In this document: positions 36,510 to 46,050 of the stretch, one piece after another | How the letters are laid out: every line of letters starts with the position of its first letter | How positions within the stretch are numbered: the stretch's first letter is position 1 | Source of the DNA: Gentiana macrophylla | Taxonomy: Eukaryota > Streptophyta > Magnoliopsida > Gentianales > Gentianaceae | Length of the DNA stretch: 64,000 bases | Reading direction: 5' to 3' | NCBI GenBank assembly: GCA_026214975.1 | Contig: CM047805.1 | Span: 65,387,383-65,451,382 of the forward strand | Notes under the pieces: model-generated | What the model was told of the DNA's origin: nothing | Database searches by the model: none | Seen by the model: the letters and a program-made list of their open reading frames with translations, nothing else | Position numbers and translations under genes: made by a program

Positions 36510-37424
36510 TGGAAACAGAATACTTTTCTCACTCTTCCCTCTCTGTTACTGTAAACCTTGCAAAAAGCCTCCGTCCAAGCTAGATTTCCCACCGGCGCCG
36601 GCGGCGTCCATTCTAGTTTAGTTTCCTTAGCCTTTTGTTTTCTTTTTCCTTTCCTTTGTTCCCCGGTTGCTCATGCTCCGGCAGCCTTCTTTTGTTCCTC
36701 TCCTCGTTTTCATGGCTGTTGCAGATCTGTTGGTGAGGAAACGAGATCGCGTTGTGGGGGCTGGTAGTGGCTGGTTTATTCGGATCTAGATCTACTTTGG
36801 CTGGCGGCATGGCTGATTCTGCTTTCGGCTGGTGGTGGCGATGCGGTGTTCCGGCGATGCGTGGTTTTCCTAATTCCGTTAAGGCTCAGGGCTTTTAATT
36901 GGCGGTTATGGTAGTCGTTTCTCTCGGCGGAGGTGTTAGTCATCTCTGACGGGCTTCTCTCCGTTCGGAGGCGGCGGTCAGCGGCTGGGGGCTCTGGAGT
37001 CGTCCACCATGAGTCATAGTTTCAGTTTTTGTTGCTAGTCTAGTTGTTAGTTTGCTGTTTTGCTTTTCCTGTGGTGGTTCCGGCCACTGGTAGTTTAGTT
37101 TGTATTTTCATATTCTGTTCTTGTGTTGTCGGGTAATAGATTGACATGGAGGATCCATGTGTCTGAACGCATCCGGGCCCTCCTATTTTTCCGGGAAAAT
37201 ATCATTCTGTTTAGCACCCTCGACCCGATCTATTACTCGGCTTTGTTGTGTTGTACCTATTGTTTGGTTTGTCCGGCGGTAGGCCGGTGTGTAGTGCGGT
37301 GTAGGGTCGCGTTGTAGTACGGTGTTGGGCCGTGTTTCTTAGTCTAGCTTCGGCTAGTTTTTGTTGTAAATCTATTCTTAGAAATAAAACTTTCGTCTTT
37401 GGTTAAAAAAAAAAGGAAAAAAAA
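36510..37424 (+). mobile_element. L1-like non-autonomous retroposon with poly(A) tail
   Basis: GC-rich sequence of about 0.9 kb ending in GTCTTTGGTTAAAAAAAAAA, a poly(A)-rich tail. It is followed at once by AGTCTTTCCATCATT, which also occurs at 22460-22474. A poly(A) tail plus a 15-bp duplication is the signature of target-primed reverse transcription. AATAAAAC near 37383 may serve as poly(A) signal. I see no endonuclease or RT domain: frames at 36558-36767 and 37123-37317 are short. It may be a LINE derivative lacking its ORFs, or a retroposed transcript of unknown origin. Confidence 0.65.
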
Positions 37425-37439
37425 AGTCTTTCCATCATT
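37425..37439 (+). other. 15-bp target-site duplication, right copy
   Basis: Exact copy of 22460-22474. It lies about 85 bp beyond the stop codon of the candidate host gene on the minus strand, so the retroposon sits in its 3' flank or 3' UTR. Confidence 0.8.
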
Positions 37440-37522
37440 TCTTACGGCAATAATGAAACTATATTTTTCACTAATTTATGAAAAGTTATGCCCTTAGAGT
37501 AGCGGATATGATGAATCAAATT

Positions 37523-37944
37523 TTATTGTTGGCCTTTGGACGGACGTTTCACAGTTATGCAGACTTGTGTATGGGTAAAACACCTGCAATACAACTGGTA
37601 CTCGTCTTGCGTGTATACACAGCTGTCGTTTCTATCGCATTTAAGATCTTCGCATCTGTATTGAGACGTAGAACTTGGTAGCCGTGGATTGATCTCTACT
37701 ACTACAACTTCTTCTTCTTCTTCTACTTCATCTTCATCCTCTTCTTCTTCTTCAGACTCGGCAATCAATGAGGGTGGAGAACTAGCTGTGTAGCAATTCA
37801 AATCTTCAGATTCTGAGTCACATGTGCAGCCTTGATTAAGGCAATCACAGCTACCGAAATAATCGCAAGGGAAAAAAGTACATGGATCCTCAGACATTAT
37901 GTCCATTTTTTCTTGGGAGTGAATCCCTGGTTTTGGTAGTTTAC
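37523..37944 (-). CDS. Cysteine-rich, acidic EGF-like secreted protein, main exon (candidate host gene)
   Basis: I do not recognise the protein by name. Downstream of a good acceptor (TTTTGTTTCAG, exon from 37944) the frame reads through MDIMSEDPCTFFPCDYFG (ATG at about 37905) to a stop at 37523. Features: a first Cys cluster (CTFFPC, CDCLNQGCTC), a run of Glu/Asp of about 20 residues followed by VVVV, then CEDLKCDRNDSC...YCRCFTHTQVC, whose spacing (C-x3-C-x5-C-x10-C-x-C-x7-C) is EGF-like. Six-cysteine repeats and the signal-peptide exon at 40080-40181 suggest an extracellular protein. The acidic run lies over a CTT-rich tract and may vary in length. No other gene in the window is transposon-free. 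The exon 1 junction does not keep phase, so an unseen middle exon is needed or the start is the internal ATG. Confidence 0.55.
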
Positions 37945-38912
37945 CTGAAACAAAATTAAAAATTGTGAGACAAATGTGGTATAATTGGGAGTGGGGAATA
38001 AAGGACAACGTAAAAGGGAGAAATGGAAATAAGGACACAACCAGAAAAAAAAAAAAAAAAAAAAAAAAAAAAGGTGAGAATGGCAAATTATAAAATAATG
38101 GTGAAAATGGCCAATAATTCACGAAAATAGGATTTCGGAGAACACTGGAATCTATAGAAAAAAGAATTGAATCGACACAAATCCACTATTCGTACGGTGA
38201 AACATTGGAATCTAAAACAGATTTCGCTACAAAACATTTACAAATATGAATTCCACCACTCAAATTCACTATTACGTAATTTTTGCAAAAATGATATGGA
38301 AAATGACATCGAAAAAATATCATATTAAATGAGATGTTAAAATGAAGAGGACGAAAAAATATATAATTTGATGAATGAATTACGATTTTTTTAAAACTTA
38401 GATTTCCAAATCAATTCCCCTTTAAAAGATATATGAGTTTATTGTTAAAAAGAACAATTTGAAGCTAGAAATATTTAAACAGGGCAATGGAATTTTTTAT
38501 TGGGTAAAAAAGACAAGTGTTATTTCACTATAATTTAAAATCACTCCTTTTTAATTATAAAAACGAATATATCTTTTGATCTGAACGTCAAAAAATCATA
38601 ATTCTTTTAACATATTTTTTTTCGTTCTCTTTATTTAGACATCCAATTTGATATTTTTTTCGATGTCATTTCGGGGCCATTTTTGTCTAAAACAACGACA
38701 CAGTGGAATAGTGAAATAGTATATTTGAAGTCAATTCCACTGTACTGAACATTGGATTTGGAGTAACTAATAGTGAAATCGTCCTTATCACCCAATTTGT
38801 ATTTCCGCTGTCCCGATTTCTATTTTTTCCCTCTTATCTGTCCTTTAAACCACTCCCCCAAGATATATTTGCTTCTGTAATCAGGTAGGAGATTATAGCA
38901 ATTATAAATTGG

Positions 38913-39726
38913 GTTTATTGTTAAAAAAACAATTTGAACATAGAAATATGCAAATATGACAATGAAATATTTTTTGGGTAAAAATGACATGTCCTTATTC
39001 TACTATGATTTAAATTTTTTCGTATTCAACTACAAAAATAAATATATTTTTTGATCTGATTGTCGAAAAATGGTAATTTTTTATCACATTTTTCATTTTT
39101 TCGTCCTCTTTATTTAGACATCTCATTTAATATTTTTTCAACGTTATTTTCGAGGTTATTTTTGTAAAAAACACATAAACAGTGCAATAGTAAAACATTA
39201 GATTTGATGTCAGTTCCACTGCAGCAAGCAGTGAATTTTTGGTTATGAACAGTGGATATTTCATTATCGCCTAATTTATATTTTCAATGTCATTATTCAT
39301 ATTTTCCCCCTCTTCTTTGTCTTTTTAAACCACCCCCCCTAGAGGAAAATAAGAATCATGACAGTGGAAATAAAACTTGGGTGATAAGAACAGATCCAAT
39401 GTTCCAATCAACTGTTTGCTGCAATGGAATTGACCTCAAAGTTTTATTATTCCATTGTTTATGTGTTTTTTTTACAAAAATAACCTCGAAAATGACGTTG
39501 AAAAAATATCAAATGAGATGTCTAAAAAAAGAAGACGAAAAAAAGGAAAATGTGATGAAAGAATTACCATCTTTCGACAATCAGATCTAAGATATATTCG
39601 TGTTCATAGTTGTATACGAGAGAATTTAAGCCGTAGTGGAATAAGAACTTGGCCTTTTTACCTGAAAAAATTTCCAATGTCCTCTTTGTATATTTTTATG
39701 TTCAAATGTTATTTTTAACAATAAAC
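38913..39726. mobile_element. Fold-back MITE (814 bp) with long inverted arms
   Basis: Starts GTTTATTGTTAAAAA and ends TTTTTAACAATAAAC. The reverse complement of the right arm follows the left arm through TTGAACATARAAATAT, GGTAAAAA and CTTATTCYACTA. Flanks ATAAATTGG and TTGTAAATT may be a degraded 9-bp duplication. A related, partly inverted copy lies just upstream (38270-38880, sharing CTCTTTATTTAGACATC). Confidence 0.6.
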
Positions 39727-39757
39727 TTGTAAATTTTTCACACACGCTAGCGTGGGA

Positions 39758-40000
39758 TTAGTGGTGAATCCAGAAAAAAAATTTCAATGGGGTCACCCGT
39801 CACAAAAGTGTAGTAATCTTAAATTTTTTTCGGGTTGGGCATGTAATTAGGTCAAAATTTCTGGGTCGGAACCGGGTTGGGCTGGTAATTAGGTTAAAAT
39901 TATTTTTTTTACCAAACCGACGTCGTTTCGTAATTTTATTTAAAAATAAAATATTTGAGTGGGGTCATGTGACCCCCCTGGATACACAGGATCCGCCTGT
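39758..40000 (-). mobile_element. hAT-like MITE (243 bp) with 8-bp duplication GCGTGGGA
   Basis: GCGTGGGA is at 39750-39757 and again at 40001-40008; an 8-bp duplication is the hAT signature. The right end ...GGATCCGCCTGT resembles CAGGGGCGGATCC-type hAT termini; the left end GTGGTGAATCCAG is its diverged partner. No coding capacity. Confidence 0.8.
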
Positions 40001-40079
40001 GCGTGGGATATATTAAATGAAAATATAAAACAAAATAAAAACGAAAAACATTAAACTTTTATAATACAAAATATAAAAC

Positions 40080-40181
40080 TTTTATACCAGCCTCTCTAGC
40101 TTTTTCTGCGTCTGCCTTTGCCGATAACAAAATACACAGTACCATCGCTACAGCCAAACTCAAAGTTTTTCTTGCTGCCAT
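40080..40181 (-). CDS. Signal-peptide exon (candidate exon 1 of the cysteine-rich gene)
   Basis: ATG at 40181 opens 34 codons: MAARKTLSLAVAMVLCIL, then LSAKADAEKAREAGIK. Basic residues, a hydrophobic core of about 13 residues and AKA before D form a classical secretory signal peptide with a probable cut after Ala-23. A GT follows at once (40079-40078). A TATA box lies about 117 bases upstream of the ATG. Linked to the exon at 37523-37944 by strand, order and the logic of a secreted Cys-rich protein. The splice phase (0 here, 1 needed there) is unresolved. Confidence 0.55.
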
Positions 40182-40297
40182 ACTGAATACTCGTTCAATC
40201 TAAAACTTTAAGAGAAATAATTAAATTATTTTGGGAGATTATTTGGGATGAAGTAATTAAGCTACAATACCCTAATCGTCCATTTATTTCTCCTCTT

Positions 40298-40305
40298 TAT
40301 TTATA
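40298..40305 (-). promoter_or_regulatory. TATA box of the candidate host gene
   Basis: TATAAATA on the minus strand about 117 bases before the signal-peptide ATG. 40182-40297 would be the 5' UTR and core promoter. Confidence 0.5.
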
Positions 40306-40357
40306 GTAAAAGTTGTTTGGCATAATTATTCTTTAATAGATAAATTTCATGCAAATT

Positions 40358-41206
40358 AAGCTAGAAACACAGTTGGTATAGGTGGATTTGTTTTATGCAA
40401 TAGAAACACATCTGGCCATAGGGTCCTCATTCCCTATGCCTCGAAACATAGTGTAATTACGTACCATATGGATGTTAAGCAGGCCAAAGCCCACAATCAT
40501 TGCCTTTATCCCAAATCGGCAATTGAGAGAAGAGCAGCCAGAGGCAGATCTGTGTGTTTCCCCGAAAGGTCACGTGACCCCACTGACATCCGAGATTTTT
40601 TTGTATAAAAATAATGTCGTTTTGTTGTTAAAAATATTAAAACTAGAAACACAGTTGGTATAGGTGGATTTGTTTTATGAAATAGAAACACATCTGGCCA
40701 TAGGGTCCTCATTCCCTATGCCTCGAAACATAGTGTAATTCCGTACCATATGGATGTTAAGCAGGCCAAAGCCCACAATCATTGCCTTTATCCCACATCT
40801 GCAATTGAGAGAAGAGCAGCCAGAGGCAGATCTGTGTGTTTCCCCGAGAGGTCACGTGACCCCACTGACATCCGAGATTTTTTTTGTATAAAAATAATGT
40901 CGTTTTGTTGTTAAAAATATTTAAGCTAGAAACACAGTTGGTATAGGTGGATTTGTTTTATGCAATAGAAACACATATGGCCATAGGGTCCTCATTCCCT
41001 ATGCCTCGAAACATAGTGTAATTCCGTACCATATGGATGTTAAGCAGGCCAAAGCCCACAATCATTGCCTTTATCCCACATCGGCAATTGAGAGAAGAGC
41101 AGCCAGAGGCAGATCTGTGTGTTTCCCCGAGAGGTCACGTGACCCCACTGACATCCGAGATTTTTTTTGTATAAAAATAATGTCGTTTTTTTGTTAAAAA
41201 TATGAT
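40358..41206 (+). repeat. Tandem triplication of a ~283-bp unit
   Basis: CTAGAAACACAGTTGG starts units at 40361, 40643 and 40926. The three copies differ at only a few positions, so amplification was recent. Each contains GGTCACGTGACC (a 12-bp palindrome with a G-box core CACGTG) and ends in an A/T-rich stretch. Short frames in it are not conserved. The array begins about 55 bp upstream of the gene's TATA box. Confidence 0.9.
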
Positions 41207-41326
41207 TTTGTTGTTAAAATAATATATTTAGGCTCCCGCGATCCCACTGGAAAAATTTTTTATATAAGAAATGAAGTTTTACGGTCCGAAGACCCCACTT
41301 AAAAAAAAATTCTTGATCCGGCAGTG
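41207..41326. mobile_element. Possible end of a hAT-like element
   Basis: GACCCCACTT, an A-run, then TTCTTGATCCGGCAGTG resembles the GGATCCGCC-type terminus seen at 39980-40000. The other end is not identified, and the triplicated unit carries a similar CCCCACTGACATCCGAG. Confidence 0.35.
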
Positions 41327-41521
41327 AGAGGAGCAAACTCTATTTACTGTTTAAATGGAATTTGCTTTGTATTCTTAAGATCTTCTAAGATGTACCAATT
41401 AAGATAAAGGGGAGGGAATAAAAGACCGAACCACATATATCTGGTGCTTTGTCTTTTTCCTTCCGTTATTTATTTTGTGTTAGCGTCGTTAAGAGCTATC
41501 GCTTTGTTTATTTTTCTATCA
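41325..41521 (+). repeat. Probable 5' LTR of copia remnant D (short)
   Basis: Ends TTTCTATCA followed by AAC and TGGTAC, the first part of a copia-type primer-binding site that resumes at 51758 (CAGAGAC). The start TGAGAGG at 41325 is a guess from the TG rule. Only one LTR of D is in the window. Confidence 0.4.
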
Positions 41522-41525
41522 AACT

Positions 41526-41530
41526 GGTAC
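41526..41530 (+). other. Target-site duplication of element C (ggtac), left
   Basis: GGTAC precedes the C 5' LTR and recurs at 51753-51757 after the 3' LTR. It is part of D's primer-binding site TGGTACCAGAGAC. Confidence 0.9.
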
Positions 41531-41993
41531 TGATTGAGGATAACCCGAATGCCTCCACGTGGCACATATCTCATGAACAAGTTAGTAGATTAGATAAAGG
41601 ATTTAATTGAGCTAGAGGCTGTACCGACCAGGGCAGGTCCCTCATTATAAAGACGACCAGGGCAGGTCCCTATTGCCTAGACGACCAGGGCAGGTCCCTA
41701 TTTCCTGGATGACCAGGGCAGGTCCTTAGTCAGGAAAGGATGGATTAAAGATCTGTGAATAGTTTCATGTAGACGTGAGACGTGGGTAGAGCGTATAACC
41801 GCCCACTAACTCCACTAACTCCAATCTTATGCGTAACCGCCTGAACTACGGTTGGACTTGATTCCAAATATATATTTGGATATGTAGGCAGCTTATTCCT
41901 TAAGTTCAGTCCATAGAAAAAAACTACTCTGCCTTTGATCCTAGAGCAAAAAGGCCTATTCAGTTTTCGATACATTCCAACGGAGTTCGATCA
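41531..41993 (+). repeat. 5' LTR of element C (463 bp)
   Basis: TGATTGAGGATAACC ... GAGTTCGATCA. It contains four tandem copies of CGACCAGGGCAGGTCC-like words (41625-41735), which can fold on GACC/GGTC. It ends against the primer-binding site. Confidence 0.9.
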
Positions 41994-41994
41994 T

Positions 41995-42012
41995 TGGCGC
42001 TAGAAGGAGGGT
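41995..42012 (+). other. Primer-binding site of element C
   Basis: TGGCGCTAGAAGGAGGGT, one base after the LTR end, in the usual TGG... form. I do not assign the tRNA. Confidence 0.7.
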
Positions 42013-42052
42013 CATTCTTTGTTTCTAGCGGCGGATTAACAGAGTAGTTGAC

Positions 42053-43539
42053 ATGAAATAAAAAAAAATTCAACAAGGGAAAGATCTGGCGGGTTCCTCA
42101 CACGATCCAGACAATCTGAATCAAGATCAAGAACGTAATATTGAAAAACAACCAGAAGATCAGCCAAATACTCAGGACGTGGCGAAACAACTCTTGGTAG
42201 ATGCTTTAAAGACGATATGGGACGCTGATTTCCAGGTTCTATTTGAAAGTGTAAGAAAGGGAAATGAGAAAGTAGGAAATCTTGGAGAAGAAGAACGACC
42301 ATCGTCAGAAGAAAAAGATGGTCACAAGGAAGTTGCAGAGTCCAGTTTTTGGGTTATTAAAAGCAGAACTCGTCAAGCAAATGATGCAGCCAGGGCTGAA
42401 TTAGATGCTATGTTGGAGGATGTGGAAGACGAGTTCAATTTAGCTTCACCATTTGCAGAGCACATTGATGCCTATCCGTGTCCCAGAGGATTTAAGATAC
42501 CAAAGATTACCCCTATGATGGAACAAAGGACCCTTATGATAATATGCATCAATATATAGCACATATGCATTTGTATAATGCTCCAGACGAAATGAAGTGC
42601 AAGGCCTTCCCAGCACTTTTATCTGGAAGGGCTAGAGACTGGTTTAACAAGTTACCACCCAGATCTATCCCTAGTTTTACAGTTTTAACTAAGAAGTTTA
42701 TGAGCATGTTTATTGCTGCAAGGCCATTTCAGAGAAACAACACCCATTTGCTTACCATTAAGCAAAAGTCTGATGAAACGGTTTTACAATTCATCAAAAG
42801 GTTCAATGCTGAGTCAGCCCAGGTGGCTGATGTGGATGATCGATTTTTGGTAGCCTCATTCGTAGCAGGACTACGAGAAGGGAGGTTACATGCAAAATTA
42901 AATGTAAAAAATCCCAGAACCATGGAAGAATGTTTGGCAATTGCCTTCAAGCATTGTCAGGGTGAAGAAGCAAATCGTGCCAAGTGTGAATTGGAAAATG
43001 GAGATCACAGAAAAGGCAAGGTAGATGAGAAATCTGATAAAAAGCGTAAATCGGTTTGGGATAGGGTGCAGGCACCTATAACTGATAGATTGGGCAAAAG
43101 AGGTGCTCTACAGGACAGAGATCTAATACCGTTGAATAGATCACGGGAACAAGTTCTGGTTATCATGGAACGCAAAGGCATAGCGGGAACCCTTTTCCCT
43201 ATGAAAGGACCCAGGGAAAAGAGAGATCAGACCAAATTCTGTAGATTCCACCAGGATGTTGGTCATGATACGGAGGCGTGCAGAGAATTGATCAGGGACA
43301 TCGATGCAGCAGTTATGGATAGAAGACTTGATGAAGTGGTTAATAGATCTCGCAACGAGGAGCCTAGAGGGCGCAGAGAATTCAGGAGAGGAACTCAGTA
43401 GAATGAAAGAAGTTGGAATAATGAACAGAGAAGACCCAGAAATCCATCTCCAGATCAAGACGGTCAGATCGATAACCGTCCAATAAATACTATCAACACG
43501 ATCATAGGAGGTCCCAGGAGGACAGATCAGGAAAAGGAG
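42053..43539 (+). pseudogene. Element C gag (Tat-type), frameshifted
   Basis: The first ATG (42053) is followed by a TAA at its third codon. Beyond it the frame is open through an acidic N-terminal part (AKQLLVDALKTIWDADFQ at 42180) to about 42515, where a one-base change after FKIPKITP shifts the frame. It resumes with NMHQYIAHMHLYNAPDEM and the Retrotrans_gag core (FPALLSGRARDWFNKLPP, SFTVLTKKFMSMFIA, ETVLQFIKRFN, VASFVAGLREG). A zinc-binding tail KFCRFHQDVGHDTEAC follows at about 43230. In-frame TAG at 43399-43401; the frame then runs on towards protease. Family role: capsid and nucleocapsid. Dead copy. Confidence 0.88.
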
Positions 43540-44019
43540 GTGAAAGTAGTAGATCCCGTAAATCAGGATCAGACTTCTGGTAAACGGAAAAAGGTGTTAG
43601 GAGAGGTAAGGTACGGACCGGAGGACCCACTACCATTGGTCATTAACAATGAAGGGCTAGTTATTGAAGCCGTCATCAACAAGAACTGGGTGAAGAGGAT
43701 TTGTTTCAATACAAGAAGTGCTGTTAACATCCTGTACTACTGGGCATTCCAGGCCATGAAGTTGAAGGATTCTAGCTTAACTCCAGTATCCACCCCTCTA
43801 TATGGATTCGCAGGTCCACCTGCCCATCCTATGGGCATGATTACATTGCCTACAACCTATGGTAAGTTTCTTAAGGGCAGGACCCTTATGGTGAACTACA
43901 TTGTTGTTAAGGCACCATCGGCTTATAACGTTATCATGGGAAGACTCGCCATCATCGATCTACGGGCAGTTATCTCTCCAGCGCATAACAGCATGAAATT
44001 TCCGGTCAATTCTGGATAA
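43540..44019 (+). pseudogene. Element C protease with altered active site
   Basis: Same frame as late gag. Retropepsin-like segment VKRICFNTRSAVNILYYWAF, where related Tat proteases have Asp-Thr/Gly-Gly/Ser. Here the catalytic Asp is Asn (codon 43708-43710) and the Gly of the triad is Arg (43714-43716). Downstream FKGRTLMVNY-like and PSAYNVIMGR match the family's C-terminal half. Ends in a TAA/stop at 44017-44019. Either change should abolish cleavage; Asp to Asn needs one G-to-A change. The following 150 bp are a degenerate linker with a stop near 44167. Confidence 0.85.
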
Positions 44020-45429
44020 GTTGAAATTAAAGGAGATGTGGAAATAGCCAGGAGCTGTTACACATCTATAGTTGATGAAAAACAATTTGTTCAACAGGTA
44101 ACATTGGAGGAATTATTGCCAGAGGAGGACAAGACCTGGATATCTGCAGACCAGACTGAGACAGTTTAGATAGATGAACAAGGATCAGATTCAGTGGTCA
44201 ATATCGGATCTTGGATTCCAAATCCATACAAAATGGCTACAGATTTTCTTAAAGAGTACAATGATGTTTTTTGCGTGGAAAACAGATGATATGCCAGGTT
44301 TATCACCAGATACAATATTCCATAGCTTAAACGTGGATCCAAACAGGCCCTCAGTTAGTCAAAAGAAGCGACATTTTGCACCAGAACGGATTTCGGTCAT
44401 AGAACAGGAAGTTGCAAAACTCAAACAAGCGGAAACCATCAAAGAGGTGGTTTATCCAGAATGGTTAACCAACCCAGTATTGGTGAAGAAATCAGATGGG
44501 TCCTGGAGAATGTGTGTAGATTTTACAGACCTGAACAAAGCCTGCCCAAAGGACAGTTACACATCACTTCGAATTGACAAGCTAGTGGACTCAACTGTGG
44601 GATTTGAAGTTTTTGGATTCCTGGACGCTTATAAGGGATGTCATAAAAAATTTATGGACCCTAAAGATGCAAAAAAAATAGCTTTCATAACTGAATTTGG
44701 TACGTATTACTATGTGACCATGTCATTTGGATTGAAAAATGCAGGTGCCACCTACCAAAGGGCTGTCAATCAAAATTTCAACGCTCAGATAGGCAGATCA
44801 ATGGAGGTTTACATGGAAGATTTACTGATAAAAAACAGGTCTTTAGATCGATAAATTCATGATGTGAAGGAATTATGCGAGGTGCTTCGAAGTACGAAGA
44901 TGAAATTGAACCCAAAGAAGTGCACATTTGTTGTCAAATCTGGAAAATTTCTGGGATATATGATCTCGAAGGAAGGGATTAGAGCAAACCCAGATAAATT
45001 GAATGCTTTAAAACCGATGCCTCCACCTACTAACATCAAAGAGGTGCAAAGGTTAACGGTTAGGTTAGCAGCCTTGAATAGATTCCTTTCACGATCGGCA
45101 CAACGATCATTGCCTTTTTTTAGATTTTGAGGAAAGCTACCCCATTTCAATGGGATATAGATTGCCAAAAAGCTTTCAAGGAGTTGAAGGAATACCTACT
45201 GGAATTGCCAACTTTAACCTCTCCTTAGGAAGGAGAAGTTTTGTATCTTTACTTGTCAGTCTGTGATGAGGCCATCAGCGCTGTTTTGGTCAGGCAACAG
45301 GGAATACTTCAGAAACCAGTATATTACACAAGCAAGGCTTTACATGGACCTGAAGTGAGGTATTCAGATGCGGAGAAGTTAGTCCTAGCCTTAGTCCATG
45401 TATCCAGAAAATTAAGATCTTAATTTCAA
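44020..45429 (+). pseudogene. Element C reverse transcriptase and first RNase H
   Basis: RT motifs: RHFAPERISVIEQEVAKL, WLTNPVLVKKSDGSWRMCVD, LNKACPKDSY, FLDAYKGCHKKFM (S/G and Q/I positions altered), TEFGTYYYVTMSFGLKNAGA, and EVYMEDLLIK where YVDD is normal: the first catalytic Asp is Glu (44816-44818). Stops at 44852-44854 and 45128-45130, plus a frame change near 45120, divide it. The first RNase H follows (CDEAISAVLVRQQG, PVYYTSKAL, RYSDAEKLVLALV) to a stop at 45421-45423. Family role: copying genomic RNA to DNA and removing the RNA strand. Catalytically dead. Confidence 0.88.
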
Positions 45430-46050
45430 AGTCATCCCGTCATCGTTCTAACCGATCAACTTTTGAAGCAGATATTGAGCAGGCAAGAAACTTCAGGTTG
45501 CTTAGCGAAATGGGTTGTCGAGTTGGCAAGTTACGACTTAGAGTACAGACCTAGAACTGCTATCAAAGCTCAAGCTCTGGCAGATTTTTTAGCAGAAGAG
45601 AAAGCCATTTCTATTGATCAGTGGATATCTCCAAAAGAATCAAACCAATGGAAGATGTTCGTTGATAGGGCATCTAGTAGAAGTGGATCAGGAGCAGGTC
45701 TCCTCCTTATCAGTCCAATGGGTGAAGAAATTCCTTATGCTTTGCACTTTAACTTTCACGCAACCAATAACGAAGCAGAGTATGAAGCATTGATCACAGG
45801 CTTGAATTTAGTTCTAAAATTGGGTGTTCAACAACTCAAGGTCTACAGTGACTCTCAACTGGTAGTGAATCACATTAAAGAGGAGTACGAAGCAAAGAGG
45901 AACCCATGAAAAAGTATCTATTTCTGGCCCAATCAAAGATAAATCAGTTCCAAGAAATTCAGGTAGAACAGGTCTCCCGAGCGCAGAATATCTTAGCAGA
46001 TGCTCTGTCCAAATTAGCTCAAACTTCTTATCAGATAAAAAGGTTCTGAT
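45430..46050 (+). pseudogene. Element C second RNase H (archaeal-like aRH, Tat hallmark)
   Basis: After the connection (WVVELASYDLEYRPRTAIKA, QALADFLAEE), a second RNase H fold starts at about 45645: MFVDRASSRSGSGAGLLL, NNEAEYEALITGLNLVLKLG, VYSDSQLVVNHIK, then, after an indel at 45908, QNILADALSKLAQ. The D-E-D-D residues are present. A duplicated RNase H in front of integrase is diagnostic for the Tat clade among plant Ty3/gypsy elements. It is broken by a stop at 45907-45909 and a frame change, so it is a relic. Confidence 0.85.

Larger units (their letters stand above)
37945..40079 (-). other. Probable intron of the cysteine-rich gene, filled with small elements
   Basis: GT at 40079-40078 and AG at 37946-37945 (minus strand) bound it. 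It contains a 28-base poly(A) run at 38045-38072, two related fold-back segments (about 38270-38880 and 38913-39726) and a hAT MITE (39758-40000). I could not find a convincing middle exon, although phase requires one if both flanking exons are real. Confidence 0.45.

Noticed and set aside
36558..36767. 69-codon frame in the GC-rich retroposon
   Set aside because: Composition-driven; no domain, no match to LINE ORFs, and the antisense strand is equally open.
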